Assembly (NCBI RefSeq): GCF_900114645.1
Contig: NZ_FOTR01000004.1
Location: 310,001-374,000, forward strand
Source of the DNA: Gracilibacillus orientalis
GTDB lineage: Bacteria > Bacillota > Bacilli > Bacillales > Amphibacillaceae
Length of the DNA: 64,000 nt
Reading direction: 5' to 3'
The position numbers and the translations under genes were made by a program. Positions 1 to 8,657 of this stretch are shown piece by piece; the first letter of the stretch is position 1, and every line of letters begins with the position of its first letter. The notes beneath the pieces were generated by a model, which saw nothing but the letters and a program-made list of their open reading frames with translations, did no database searches and was not told the DNA's origin.

Positions 1-2344
1 TTAATTGGCTGACCTGTGGAAGTTCTTCCGTTTCTTCTTCTGGAACTTCAACTGTTACTGTCGCTGGATCACTTTCCATATCATCAGTAACGGCAATAAC
101 TTCAATAGTATAAGTTGTTCCTTTATCTACATTAGAAATTTCTACTTCTTTGTTATCAGTTGTGGTTAAATCATTTAATGAACCATCTGTACCAGCTGAA
201 ACCTTGAATTGTACATCATCTTCTTCATGATCCCATTCTGCTGTAATCCTGTTATTTTCTCCATCATATGAAGCACTTAGATTACTCACTGTTTCAAGTT
301 CATCAAATTTTTCAGAGACCGCACTAGGTTCTGTTCCTTTAACGAATAGCTCAGAGACAATTTCAGAATCTGGTGTATATTCACTAGGTCTCTTCGCAGG
401 GTTAGAACCTTTTTCGACTTGTACTTCCACAACAGAATCTGGTTTCACAAAATTTTGTGTCTCCATATCTTGCGAAATAAAACTCATCGTTTCCCTGAAT
501 AAATCATGTGCTATCTTGGTATTGTTAAGTGCTTTACGCTCTTTATCATTGCCGGTCCAAACGGCCACTGTATAATTGGTAGTATATCCTGCAAACCATG
601 AATCTGGACTTCCGTCACCTTCTTCTTCAGTAAGGTTGGTTGTACCTGTTTTACCAGCAAGTTGTAATCCTGAAACATTAGCTCTTGTACCTGTTCCTTC
701 TGTCACTACAGATTTTAACATATCAGTAATCATGTAAGCAGTGCTGTCTGCCATAGCCACTTCGGACTCTGATTCTAACTCATCTGAACGGCGATCAGGA
801 TAATCAACACGAATAACGGAAAATGGTTCATGATAAATACCTTCATTACCAAAGGCAGTATAGGCACCAGCCATTTCTAAAGGAGTAACACCATTACCTG
901 TTCCTCCGATAGTATCGCCTATTGTTAAATCTTCTTCAAAGTCGATGCCTAAACCTTCTGCAAATGATCTAGCATCACTCATACCAACTTCATCAAATGT
1001 TTTTACTGCAGGTACGTTTAATGATTGTTGTAGGGCATACCTTGCAGTCATCCAGCCTTGATAACTTCCATTCCAATTTGTGATCACGCTGTCTGTTCCT
1101 GCGATTGGATATGGTTTATCATCGTTTAGTTGATGATAAGTAGACCATTCTAAATATTCTATAGCTGGTCCATAAGCCAATAGGGGTTTCATAACAGAAC
1201 CACCTTGACGACCGTTACCATCTATTGCATAGTTCCAACCATCATTTTCACGATTTCTACCTGGTCCAATTGCTCTGATAGCACCTGTTTTTGTATCAAG
1301 CACTGTTAGACCAACCTGCATATCTTCGTCATCACTATAATCAATCGGATTATCGTCTGCATCACTTAATAAAAACTCAACCTGTTCTTGTGCGTCTGGA
1401 TCTAATGTGGTGTGGACATCTAAACTATCTTTATAAATATCCGCGCCGGTTTTTTCTTCGACTTCTTTACGGACTTGTTGTATAAAGCCTTCATATTTCA
1501 CAAAGTCTGGTTTCTTATCTGTCAATAAATCTTCAATATTAACCTCTCTAGCTTCATTCGCTTCTTCTTCACTAATTTTGTTGTGCTGCACCATTAAGTT
1601 TAGCACAGTATTCATTCTTTCTTTTGTTAAATCAGGGTTTGCAAATGGATCATACGCAGTAGGTCGTTGTGGTAAACCAGCTAAAATTGCTGCCTCTGCG
1701 AGAGTTAATTCACTTAGGTCTGTTTTTCCAAAATACACTTCTGCTGCCATTGCCACACCGTAGGCTCCAGCCCCATAGTAAATCTTGTTGACATACATTT
1801 CCATAATCTGTTCTTTTGTATATTCTCGATCTAATTTTAATGCAAGCCATTGTTCCTGAACTTTTCTTTTCAATTTCTTGTCATTTGACAGAAATGACCC
1901 CTTCACAACCTGTTGGGTAATCGTACTCGCACCTTGAGCTCCAAATCCATCTCGGAAGTTGGCAATAATAGCTCCACCAATACGCCTGAAGTCAATTCCG
2001 ATATGATCTTGGAAACGGACATCTTCTGTAGCTAATATAGCATTCAATAACTCAGGAGGCATATCATCATATTCTATTTTTGTTCGCTTCTCTGCTCCTA
2101 GTTTTGCAAAGACATCACCATTAATGTCATAAAGATTGGTTGATGCTGGATCAGACAATAAGTCGGCTTCCAAGTCTGGAGCTGTAGCAAGATAATACGT
2201 GAATAATACACCAATGCCTAAACCGATTAATAATACGGCAATTAGAGCATATTTCATTATTTTTTTCCATATTGGTGTTTTCTTTGAATTGTTTTGTTTT
2301 AACTGTTTTCTTCTTTCCATTCTTGATTGGCTTTTATCTGCCAT
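1..2344 (-). CDS. ponA: Class A penicillin-binding protein 1 (bifunctional), 3' end outside window
   Basis: Membrane-anchored glycosyltransferase/transpeptidase that polymerises and crosslinks peptidoglycan. The 781 codons in the window have no stop, so the C-terminus runs off the left edge. Visible: a basic cytoplasmic N-terminus, one TM segment near residues 30-52, a GT51 domain with the ATEDxRFxxHxG and GAStITQQ motifs, then the transpeptidase with GGSVMK (active Ser383), SLN and KTGTTN. After the transpeptidase comes a fibronectin type III-like segment rich in Asp/Glu, as in Bacillus PonA. The start overlaps the recU 3' end by 11 bp, the usual recU-ponA operon. The SxxK context GGS replaces the more common PGS. 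Confidence 0.96.
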   Translation of the reverse strand, partial: MADKSQSRMERRKQLKQNNSKKTPIWKKIMKYALIAVLLIGLGIGVLFTYYLATAPDLEADLLSDPASTNLYDINGDVFAKLGAEKRTKIEYDDMPPELLNAILATEDVRFQDHIGIDFRRIGGAIIANFRDGFGAQGASTITQQVVKGSFLSNDKKLKRKVQEQWLALKLDREYTKEQIMEMYVNKIYYGAGAYGVAMAAEVYFGKTDLSELTLAEAAILAGLPQRPTAYDPFANPDLTKERMNTVLNLMVQHNKISEEEANEAREVNIEDLLTDKKPDFVKYEGFIQQVRKEVEEKTGADIYKDSLDVHTTLDPDAQEQVEFLLSDADDNPIDYSDDEDMQVGLTVLDTKTGAIRAIGPGRNRENDGWNYAIDGNGRQGGSVMKPLLAYGPAIEYLEWSTYHQLNDDKPYPIAGTDSVITNWNGSYQGWMTARYALQQSLNVPAVKTFDEVGMSDARSFAEGLGIDFEEDLTIGDTIGGTGNGVTPLEMAGAYTAFGNEGIYHEPFSVIRVDYPDRRSDELESESEVAMADSTAYMITDMLKSVVTEGTGTRANVSGLQLAGKTGTTNLTEEEGDGSPDSWFAGYTTNYTVAVWTGNDKERKALNNTKIAHDLFRETMSFISQDMETQNFVKPDSVVEVQVEKGSNPAKRPSEYTPDSEIVSELFVKGTEPSAVSEKFDELETVSNLSASYDGENNRITAEWDHEEDDVQFKVSAGTDGSLNDLTTTDNKEVEISNVDKGTTYTIEVIAVTDDMESDPATVTVEVPEEETEELPQVSQL

Positions 2345-2948
2345 TTTTTGTTCCTCCGTTCTCCATATAATACTGGTCAATAACAGCCAAGTAATCTACT
2401 TTTGCTTGGTATCGAATGGGTATTATATAACCACGCTTTTTCACAGTTTCATAACGAATAGATTTCCTACCACCATTATTCTGCTGTTCCCAGTAAGAAA
2501 ATAACATTTCAGCAGGGAATAGGAATGTTTCTTGACTTAGACTAAACCGAATTAATAGAAAGCAGATTCCACCATGATGCACAATCTGTTTCATATGGTC
2601 TATCTGATGTTGATGAATGTTACTGAGCGGAAAAGATTGTTTGTTTTTTGTTTCCTTCGCTTCAAAATCAATATGCTCTCCTTTATATAGTCCATTATAA
2701 TCCGTTGTCGATGCCTGTTTAAAGTATGCTTCTTTGATTACTGCTGCACTTCTTTTCGGATAATCTACATGTACAATTTGAACAGGCGTTGGTTTCTTAT
2801 GAATAATCGCGATATCGTGAGTTAAATAATATTGATTTGTATCATTTATATCATCTTCCAGTGACATTCCTCGGTTACTGTACACAGTTTGTCCAGTATG
2901 ATTAAGTTTTGTGAAAGCTGATGATTTTCTCCCGTTTGGATATTGCAT
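2334..2948 (-). CDS. recU: Holliday junction resolvase RecU
   Basis: Endonuclease that resolves Holliday junctions during recombinational repair and chromosome segregation. At 204 aa it is close to family length. The conserved SNRGMSLEDDIN start, the KKPTPVQIVHVDYPKR segment, the STTDYNG metal-binding region and the catalytic EAKET motif are all present. It precedes ponA with an 11-bp overlap, implying co-transcription and translational coupling. The start ATG follows a good ribosome binding site (GGAGGGAG on the minus strand). Confidence 0.97.
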   Translation of the reverse strand: MQYPNGRKSSAFTKLNHTGQTVYSNRGMSLEDDINDTNQYYLTHDIAIIHKKPTPVQIVHVDYPKRSAAVIKEAYFKQASTTDYNGLYKGEHIDFEAKETKNKQSFPLSNIHQHQIDHMKQIVHHGGICFLLIRFSLSQETFLFPAEMLFSYWEQQNNGGRKSIRYETVKKRGYIIPIRYQAKVDYLAVIDQYYMENGGTKNGR

Positions 2949-3135
2949 AGACTCCCTCCTATATCATCAACACATCCATCATATCATGGATAAATATATC
3001 ATACGCTAAGCTATTGAAATCTTCAATCAAAAAGTACAATAAAAGCTGATACAACAGCAAATTCCTAACTTAAAATTTCGAAAATTGTAACATTTATATG
3101 GGGGGCTGATAAATAATCTATATCATTTATTCATA

Positions 3136-3170
3136 AAAAGTCGACATTACGAGAAGCAATGTCGACTTTT
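3136..3170. terminator. Rho-independent terminator downstream of sspM
   Basis: A perfect 13-bp inverted repeat (AAAAGTCGACATT with its complement) around a 9-base loop. It lies 4 bp beyond the sspM stop and ends in T-runs on both strands, so it may also stop transcription coming the other way. Confidence 0.85.
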
Positions 3171-3173
3171 GTG

Positions 3174-3287
3174 CTAAGTTGATGGACGATTAGGTCCATT
3201 TAATTTTTTGTCATTTTGTGTCGGTATCTCTTTGTTATGCTGCTTTTCCCGCCCGTTATTCATCTTTCTTTTTTTATTTACACGCAT
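3174..3287 (-). CDS. sspM: Small acid-soluble spore protein M
   Basis: A minor SASP of the forespore core, 37 aa, very basic, ending DKKLNGPNRPST; B. subtilis SspM ends almost identically (LDKKLGGPNRPST). The start is the ATG at 3287, preceded by AAAGGAGGGATTGTG. A longer in-frame extension upstream lacks a ribosome binding site. Position between recU and yppE matches the B. subtilis order. Expression in the forespore (SigG) is expected from the family; no convincing SigG promoter was identified by eye. Confidence 0.88.
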   Translation of the reverse strand: MRVNKKRKMNNGREKQHNKEIPTQNDKKLNGPNRPST

Positions 3288-3445
3288 CACAATCCCTCCT
3301 TTGCTTATAGTTTGACTATTTTTGTATATATCATACGTATATTGAGAAATTAATGTCAGCTTATTTCTAGTTTTGTCAAGGGCAAGGAATTTCAAACCTC
3401 ATCATCGAATACAGTTAATAATAAATAAATTCAGGAGGGATACGT

Positions 3446-3613
3446 ATGAGTACCAATCATGAAATTTTTACGAAAGAGGACTGTGAAAAAAAATTAGGTG
3501 AATTAATGGAGCTTGTTGAAGATATCGAACAACAATGGGAATTAAAAACAACAAAAGGGATTCCGGATCAGTATTGGGTACTTAACGACATATACAAGAA
3601 AGAGGGGGCATAA
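3446..3613 (+). CDS. Small acidic protein of unknown function
   Basis: A 55-codon gene with a strong ribosome binding site (AGGAGGG, 6 bases before ATG). The product is predicted mostly helical and acidic, with the core ELMELVEDIEQQWELK, and ends in a GIPDQYWVLNDIYK segment. It sits between sspM and yppE, where B. subtilis carries small ypp genes; it may be a divergent counterpart of YppD/YppF, but I do not recognise it with certainty. It is divergent from sspM and upstream of yppE. Confidence 0.7.
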   Translation: MSTNHEIFTKEDCEKKLGELMELVEDIEQQWELKTTKGIPDQYWVLNDIYKKEGA

Positions 3614-3682
3614 TAGAATTATTTTAAAAATCATGTTACAGTAATGATGGCTATTACAGTTACAGAAAGGCGGTTTTAATAG

Positions 3683-4039
3683 TTGTTACTGTTAACATAT
3701 ATAGAAGAATTAGAAAAAGAGTTACTAAGGTTAAAAGAATATTATCTCGCTCATGAACGTCCAGAAAATAAGAGGGATCCGGAATTTTTTGCGTTTGTTA
3801 AGGAAAATACGGAACCGATTTTTGAGAAGGTTGACCATTGGAATGAAGAAGCATTAAATTTTGTGAAGAACAGGAATGTTAAAGTACACCCTCAACAGGT
3901 TGAATCAACAGAGGAAAACATAAAATTATTGTTACTCCACAGTTATTATGTAGATGTGAAAAGAAAAAGATACATGGAATTATATCAATCAGTACTGTAT
4001 GTTTTCGATTCATTAAAAAATGATTTCCATAATCTTTAA
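3683..4039 (+). CDS. yppE: YppE family protein (DUF1798)
   Basis: Soluble helical protein of 118 aa with unknown molecular function. The length and the pattern of a helical bundle (ELEKELLRLKEYY, FDSLKNDF) fit the YppE/DUF1798 family, and the position between sspM and cotD matches B. subtilis. The start is TTG, preceded by AAAGGCGG at about 9 bases. Confidence 0.8.
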   Translation: MLLLTYIEELEKELLRLKEYYLAHERPENKRDPEFFAFVKENTEPIFEKVDHWNEEALNFVKNRNVKVHPQQVESTEENIKLLLLHSYYVDVKRKRYMELYQSVLYVFDSLKNDFHNL

Positions 4040-4071
4040 AAAAACATCAATATCGTAGGTTGATGTCTTAG

Positions 4072-4099
4072 ACAATCCTCACTATCGTGACATACGCTA
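4072..4099 (+). promoter_or_regulatory. SigK-type promoter of cotD
   Basis: AC at 4072-4073, a 17-base spacer, then CATACGCTA at 4091-4099. This fits the mother-cell SigK consensus (AC, 16-17 bases, CATANNNTA). The predicted transcription start lies about 25 bases before the cotD ATG. SigK control of cotD is established in B. subtilis. Confidence 0.65.
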
Positions 4100-4131
4100 G
4101 TATAGAATAATAATTAGTGAGGTGACTATAA

Positions 4132-4446
4132 ATGAGACATCGAAGACCTTTTGGCTGTGGAATGCCAACACCGACAGTAGTATATCCAACAAAGTCTAAT
4201 GAGGTGCACACTTGTAGTGAAAGTGAAGTAAAGCACATCCATCCTTCTCATACTACTTGTGTTAACCACCATTTAGTGAAAAATACTCATTATTATCCGC
4301 ATACAACCTCTAATCAGAACACAGTTGATCAAGTCAATGTATATGGTGGACCAATGCAAGGACCATTTAATACACCACCAGGCAATCAACCAGGTCCAGG
4401 TCCAAGACCAGGACAATGGAATCCACAAAACATGATGCCAAGATAA
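4132..4446 (+). CDS. cotD: Spore coat protein CotD family
   Basis: Inner spore coat protein, 104 aa. It is rich in His, Thr, Pro and Tyr, with the CotD pattern PTxVVYPTK near the N-terminus and paired His motifs (HTCSESEVKHIHPSHTT). The C-terminal third is a Gly/Pro/Asn-rich tail that is longer than in B. subtilis CotD. GAGGTG lies 8 bases before the ATG. Assembly in the mother cell late in sporulation is inferred from the family and the SigK-like promoter. Confidence 0.88.
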   Translation: MRHRRPFGCGMPTPTVVYPTKSNEVHTCSESEVKHIHPSHTTCVNHHLVKNTHYYPHTTSNQNTVDQVNVYGGPMQGPFNTPPGNQPGPGPRPGQWNPQNMMPR

Positions 4447-4544
4447 GCAAAAGATGAGAGACATTCAATTTAATGTACTAATAAACAATGTTAGATGACT
4501 AGACTAAATTAAAAGTTAATAGCCGTGAAAATTTACGCGAAACA

Positions 4545-4578
4545 AACTGTCATGAAGATAATTCATGGCAGTTTTTTC
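4545..4578 (+). terminator. Rho-independent terminator after cotD
   Basis: A 12-bp stem (AACTGTCATGAA / TTCATGGCAGTT, one G-U pair) with a 5-base loop, followed by a T-run. Confidence 0.85.
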
Positions 4579-4737
4579 TTTGCAAGATTATAAAAAATAT
4601 AACATTTGCGTATTTGTCTAGCTATGCGGTTTTCTTATATAGAGTAAACGAGAAGATCTTCGGGATTTTGATCACATGCTGATGAATATTCCTGAATTTA
4701 TTGTTTCATACTATATAGAAGGCAAGGAGTAGGGAGG

Positions 4738-5032
4738 GAGCATATTAAGCCAAAAGAACATCTCAACTATTAGAAATTTTGCATAAACAAAACATGATTA
4801 TGTTTGAAAGAGACTGTAAAAATAATCAATTGTGGAAGTTTAATGCCGATAGAATAGCTGTTTATAAGTTATATAATCTTATTTAAGTATTTGGTGACTG
4901 GTATGAACAAGAATCTGATTTAAAAGTGTTAGGTGTGTTAAATATTAAACTTTCTGACGAGAATATGGTGAAAGCACGGTCAGCTTCTTTAAACGCTGCA
5001 GAGGTTATTTCATTAAATTGGGATATTGGTTA
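4738..5032 (+). pseudogene. Degraded reading frames, family not recognised
   Basis: The stretch between the cotD terminator and the sdhB-like gene has no intact gene. Two open segments look like fragments of one former protein: LLEILHKQNMIMFERD...LYNLI (about 4768-4885) ending in a stop, then GDWYEQESDLKVLGVLNIKL...SLNWDIG to 5032. Neither has a start codon with a ribosome binding site. I do not recognise the family; noncoding sequence is the alternative. Confidence 0.35.
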
Positions 5033-5060
5033 ATTTATAAAATGAATGGGGAGAAATACA

Positions 5061-5801
5061 ATGGAAAATATTCGAGTAATTGTTCAAAGACAAGATGATC
5101 CACACTCCAATCCATATGAAGAAGAATTTCTCATTCCCTATCGTTCCAATATGAATATTATCTCCGTCTTAATGTCGATTAGAAGTTATCCAGTTAATAA
5201 ACAAGGAAAACATATCGCTCCGGTGCAATGGGACATGAACTGTTTGGAAGAAGTTTGTGGAGCTTGCTCTATGATTATAAACGGTACACCACGACAAGCT
5301 TGTTCAACTTTAGTAGATCGATTAGAACAACCCATTAGATTAAAGCCGATGGAAACTTTTCCAGTTATTCGTGATTTAGTCATTGAGAGGGAGAGAATGT
5401 TTCAGGCATTACAAAGGGTACAGGCATGGATTCCGATAGATGGTACATATGATATCGGTTCTGGGCCACGTATGGATGAATCAACACGTCAATGGGGATA
5501 TGAGCTGTCGAAATGTTTCACCTGTGGTATTTGCTTAGAAGCATGCCCTAATGTAAATGATAACTCCGAGTTTTTAGGGCCTTTTGTATTCGCTCAAATC
5601 GATTTAAAAAATATACATCCAACCGGGGCAATGCATAAACAGGAGCGGCTGGAAGCGTTCATGGGCGATGGTGGATTAGAATCATGTGGAAATTCACAAA
5701 ACTGTGTACAAGTCTGTCCGAAAGGTGTGCCGTTAACTACCTCGATTGCAAAAATCAATCGCGAAGCAACTTTCAAGTCTTTTGTTGACTTTTTTGGTTA
5801 A
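5061..5801 (+). CDS. SdhB-like succinate dehydrogenase/fumarate reductase iron-sulfur protein (orphan)
   Basis: Electron-transfer subunit type protein. All three cluster motifs of Bacillus SdhB are intact: CLEEVCGACSM with a downstream Cys ([2Fe-2S]), CFTCGICLEACP ([4Fe-4S]) and CGNSQNCVQVCPKG ([3Fe-4S]). The rest of the chain is very close to B. subtilis SdhB in length and sequence (246 aa from the ATG at 5061, which has GGGGAG 7 bases upstream). No sdhC or sdhA lies next to it, which is unusual. It may be a second copy of SdhB or a subunit recruited by another flavoprotein. Confidence 0.9.
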   Translation: MENIRVIVQRQDDPHSNPYEEEFLIPYRSNMNIISVLMSIRSYPVNKQGKHIAPVQWDMNCLEEVCGACSMIINGTPRQACSTLVDRLEQPIRLKPMETFPVIRDLVIERERMFQALQRVQAWIPIDGTYDIGSGPRMDESTRQWGYELSKCFTCGICLEACPNVNDNSEFLGPFVFAQIDLKNIHPTGAMHKQERLEAFMGDGGLESCGNSQNCVQVCPKGVPLTTSIAKINREATFKSFVDFFG

Positions 5802-5874
5802 AAGTTAGAATAGATAACGATAATTTTATTATGTAAACAAAAGCTGAGAATATTGGATCAACAGGAGGAAACCG

Positions 5875-6240
5875 TTGAATAATTTAGATTGGTTAACGTA
5901 TTTCATTATTATTTTAGCAAGTTATCGTCTAACACATTTAATTGTATTTGATAAAATAACTGAATTTATTAGAAAACCTTTTTTAAAGAAGGAAAAAGTT
6001 ATAGATGATAAAGGAAGCGAGCATATAAAAAATGTCCCCACATCAAAATTTGGATACCTACTTAACTGTTATTGGTGTGCAGGCATTTGGAGTGCTATTA
6101 TAATCGCGGTCTCTTATATGTTTATTCCAGCCATCGCTTGGCCGATTATCTTTATTTTATCAATAGCTGGTGCACAGGCCATCATCGAAACATTTGTTGG
6201 TGTAGGAACAAAAGTGACGAAATGGTTCAGTGAACAATAA
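5875..6240 (+). CDS. DUF1360 family membrane protein
   Basis: A 121-aa integral membrane protein. The family hallmarks ASYRLTHLIVFDKI near the N-terminus and LLNCYWCAGIWSA (CxWCxGxW) before two C-terminal TM segments are present, as in B. subtilis YngL. Function unknown; several family members are linked to spores or the envelope. TTG start with AGGAGG eight bases before it. Confidence 0.85.
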   Translation: MNNLDWLTYFIIILASYRLTHLIVFDKITEFIRKPFLKKEKVIDDKGSEHIKNVPTSKFGYLLNCYWCAGIWSAIIIAVSYMFIPAIAWPIIFILSIAGAQAIIETFVGVGTKVTKWFSEQ

Positions 6241-6360
6241 TTTATGTGCTACTTGTCCTCAAGCGTTATTTGAAGGCAATTGTAGTAGCTCCAACATGTT
6301 GCAAGCTTTAATTAACATTTGTAGGTTTCACTTCTAATATAGTTTTAAGGGAGTTCATGC

Positions 6361-6975
6361 ATGAAGAAAGGGATAATTATTGTCATTTTATATGGAATTA
6401 TTTTGTTCATAGCATACTTTTTCCATGAACCGTTAATAAATTGGTTAAATCGAAGTGAACCGTCACAGCTTCCCTTGATGTTTTTGCTTGCTGTTTTATT
6501 TGGAATTATTCCTGTTGTTCCATTTTCAGTCTTCGGCGCATTAATGGGTGCTAAATACGGGATTTTAATTGGTGCAGTAATTAATTGGACAGGATCAATA
6601 GGAGCATCTGCTATCTTATTTCTTTTTGCTCGTTTTGTTTTTGTGAAGGAATTCCAAAAGCTTATTACAAGATTTAAAAAGATTAAAAAGTTTGATGATC
6701 TTATTAATCATAATGCGTTTATCGCTGTGTTATTTAGTCGAATGATTCCGATTATCCCCCCACCTGTAATTAATATTTATTCTGGCCTAAGCTCTATACT
6801 ATTTAAAACCTATATTCTAGCAACCGCAATTGGCCAAATTCCCGGAATGATTGTTTATGCATTCATAGGTAATCAATTATTTGAATCTTTTTCTCATTTA
6901 TTAATGGGAATCTGTATCTATTTAGGTTTTCTAATTATCGTTATTCCCCTTTATCGCCGGTGGAGGACTTGTTAA
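6361..6975 (+). CDS. TVP38/TMEM64 (DedA-like) family membrane protein
   Basis: A 204-aa multi-spanning protein with the VTT-domain pattern: GxxxGAKYG..IG...NWTGSIGASAILFLFAR, then FSRMIPIIPPPVINIYSGLSS and GQIPGMIVYAFIGNQL. VTT/DedA proteins are linked to lipid flipping and membrane homeostasis. The stop lies 41 bases before the next gene's likely start, so the two are probably co-transcribed, linking it to an ectophosphatase. Confidence 0.85.
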   Translation: MKKGIIIVILYGIILFIAYFFHEPLINWLNRSEPSQLPLMFLLAVLFGIIPVVPFSVFGALMGAKYGILIGAVINWTGSIGASAILFLFARFVFVKEFQKLITRFKKIKKFDDLINHNAFIAVLFSRMIPIIPPPVINIYSGLSSILFKTYILATAIGQIPGMIVYAFIGNQLFESFSHLLMGICIYLGFLIIVIPLYRRWRTC

Positions 6976-7016
6976 ATTCGAATTTAAGAAGATTAAATGG
7001 AAGAGGGATTCATTCT

Positions 7017-8609
7017 ATGAAGAAAAGGAGATTGAATAAAGTGTTAAAACTAACTATTTCTATTCTCGTCATTTTATTAATACTTTCGCTTATTTATTTA
7101 TATTTAATTCAGCCAATCGTGAAAACAAATAAATTAACCCAGCCTTCAGATTATACATCTAAGCCTGTTGTTATGATTATTATTGATTCAATAATGGATG
7201 AACCATTACAAAATACAATAAAAGAAGGAAAAGCACCTGCATTAGAATTTTTAATGAATAATGGTAACTATTATCCAGATATGGTCAGTAGTTATCCTAC
7301 CATGTCGGTTACCATTGATAGTACATTGTTAACTGGAACATATCCAAATGAACATAAAATTCCTGGACTTGTTTGGTACGATGCACAAAATAAACAGTTT
7401 ATTAGTTATGGTAGTGCCAGACAGGAAATAATGAAAATAGGAATGAAACATGTTTTTCACAATAGCTTGTTTAGACTCAATCAGAATCACTTAAGTAAAG
7501 ATGTAACAACTATTCATGAAGAATTAGATGGACAGTCAGCTTCCATCAACACACTTGTATTCCGAGGAAACCATGAACAATTATTAAACGTACCTAGAAT
7601 TTTGAATATGAATGGCTTTTTAGAAAAGGGGGATTCGATAAATGGACCAAGATATTTTTCCTATGGACTATTATCAAGACTTAACCCAAATAATAACAAG
7701 ACTCATTTTTGGCAAGCCTTTGGTTTTAATAATGAGTTTTCAACAAAGGAACTTAAATTTTTAATAGAAGAAGATTATTTACCTTCTTTTTCACTCGTTT
7801 ATTTCTCTGATAATGATAAATTAGTACATAAAAACGGAGTGAAAGAAAGGAAGGGAATTGAAGAATCAGATAAACAATTGCAAGAAATACTTAATACTTA
7901 TCCGTCATGGGAAGAAGCGATACAGGATAATATATGGATCGTCATGGGGGATAGCGGACAAAGTGATATTGGGGAGGATAAGGAACAGGCACTGATTGAT
8001 TTAAGAAAATTGCTAAAAGAGTATAACGTACATCAAATTAGCGATCCTATTCAAGAACAAGATGAAATTGTTCTTGGATTAAATGAGCGAATGTCATTTA
8101 TTTACTTATTAGACAATAAGTTAGAGCAGAAGCATATTGCCAGACAATTAAAAAACGATGATCGCATTAATTTCATAGCTTGGAAACATGGTGATATGAT
8201 CCAAGTCATTTCAGGAGATGAGGAGGGTACGCTTTCGTTTAAACCTAACGGTACATACACTGATTCATATGGACAGAAATGGGAGTTGGAAGGAAACGAA
8301 AAAATATTAGATCTCTCGATAACTAAGGATAATAAGATATCTTATCGAGACTTTCCGGATGGACTTGCACGGTTGAATAGTTCTTTTTATTCGCAAACAG
8401 GAAGATATTTAATTGCAGACGCAAAACCTGGTTTTGAATTTGTTGGAGAAGGGTCACCGACTCATGTCAATGGCGCTAGCCACGGTTCGCTTTATAAGCA
8501 TGATTCCTATTTTCCCATGATTGTTACTGGAACTGAAATGGAACCAGAACATAAGCGAATGGTTGATTTAAAAGAATGGATTTTAAGAATATTAAACGAC
8601 GAAAACTAA
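7017..8609 (+). CDS. Membrane-anchored alkaline phosphatase superfamily (type I phosphodiesterase) protein
   Basis: A 530-aa protein with an N-terminal TM anchor (about residues 8-34), so the catalytic domain is probably extracellular. Superfamily motifs: MIIIDS (first metal Asp), SSYPTMSVTIDS with TGTYPNEH (Thr nucleophile region), SDNDKLVH (Asp/His metal pair) and NGASHGS (late metal His). The usual DHG motif reads GDSGQ, so one expected metal His is Ser. The start chosen is ATG 7017 (AAGAGGG upstream); an in-frame GTG at 6960 overlaps the previous gene. Substrate unknown; a phospholipid or teichoic-acid phosphoester is plausible from the neighbours. Confidence 0.83.
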   Translation: MKKRRLNKVLKLTISILVILLILSLIYLYLIQPIVKTNKLTQPSDYTSKPVVMIIIDSIMDEPLQNTIKEGKAPALEFLMNNGNYYPDMVSSYPTMSVTIDSTLLTGTYPNEHKIPGLVWYDAQNKQFISYGSARQEIMKIGMKHVFHNSLFRLNQNHLSKDVTTIHEELDGQSASINTLVFRGNHEQLLNVPRILNMNGFLEKGDSINGPRYFSYGLLSRLNPNNNKTHFWQAFGFNNEFSTKELKFLIEEDYLPSFSLVYFSDNDKLVHKNGVKERKGIEESDKQLQEILNTYPSWEEAIQDNIWIVMGDSGQSDIGEDKEQALIDLRKLLKEYNVHQISDPIQEQDEIVLGLNERMSFIYLLDNKLEQKHIARQLKNDDRINFIAWKHGDMIQVISGDEEGTLSFKPNGTYTDSYGQKWELEGNEKILDLSITKDNKISYRDFPDGLARLNSSFYSQTGRYLIADAKPGFEFVGEGSPTHVNGASHGSLYKHDSYFPMIVTGTEMEPEHKRMVDLKEWILRILNDEN

Positions 8610-8657
8610 AAGAACTTAGGCGTTATAAAATGAAAAAATATAACGGAGGACTACTTC

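Noticed and set aside
4041-4068. Terminator after yppE (AACATCAA / TTGATGT)
   Set aside because: No T-run on the plus strand; the T-run is on the minus strand, where no gene ends.
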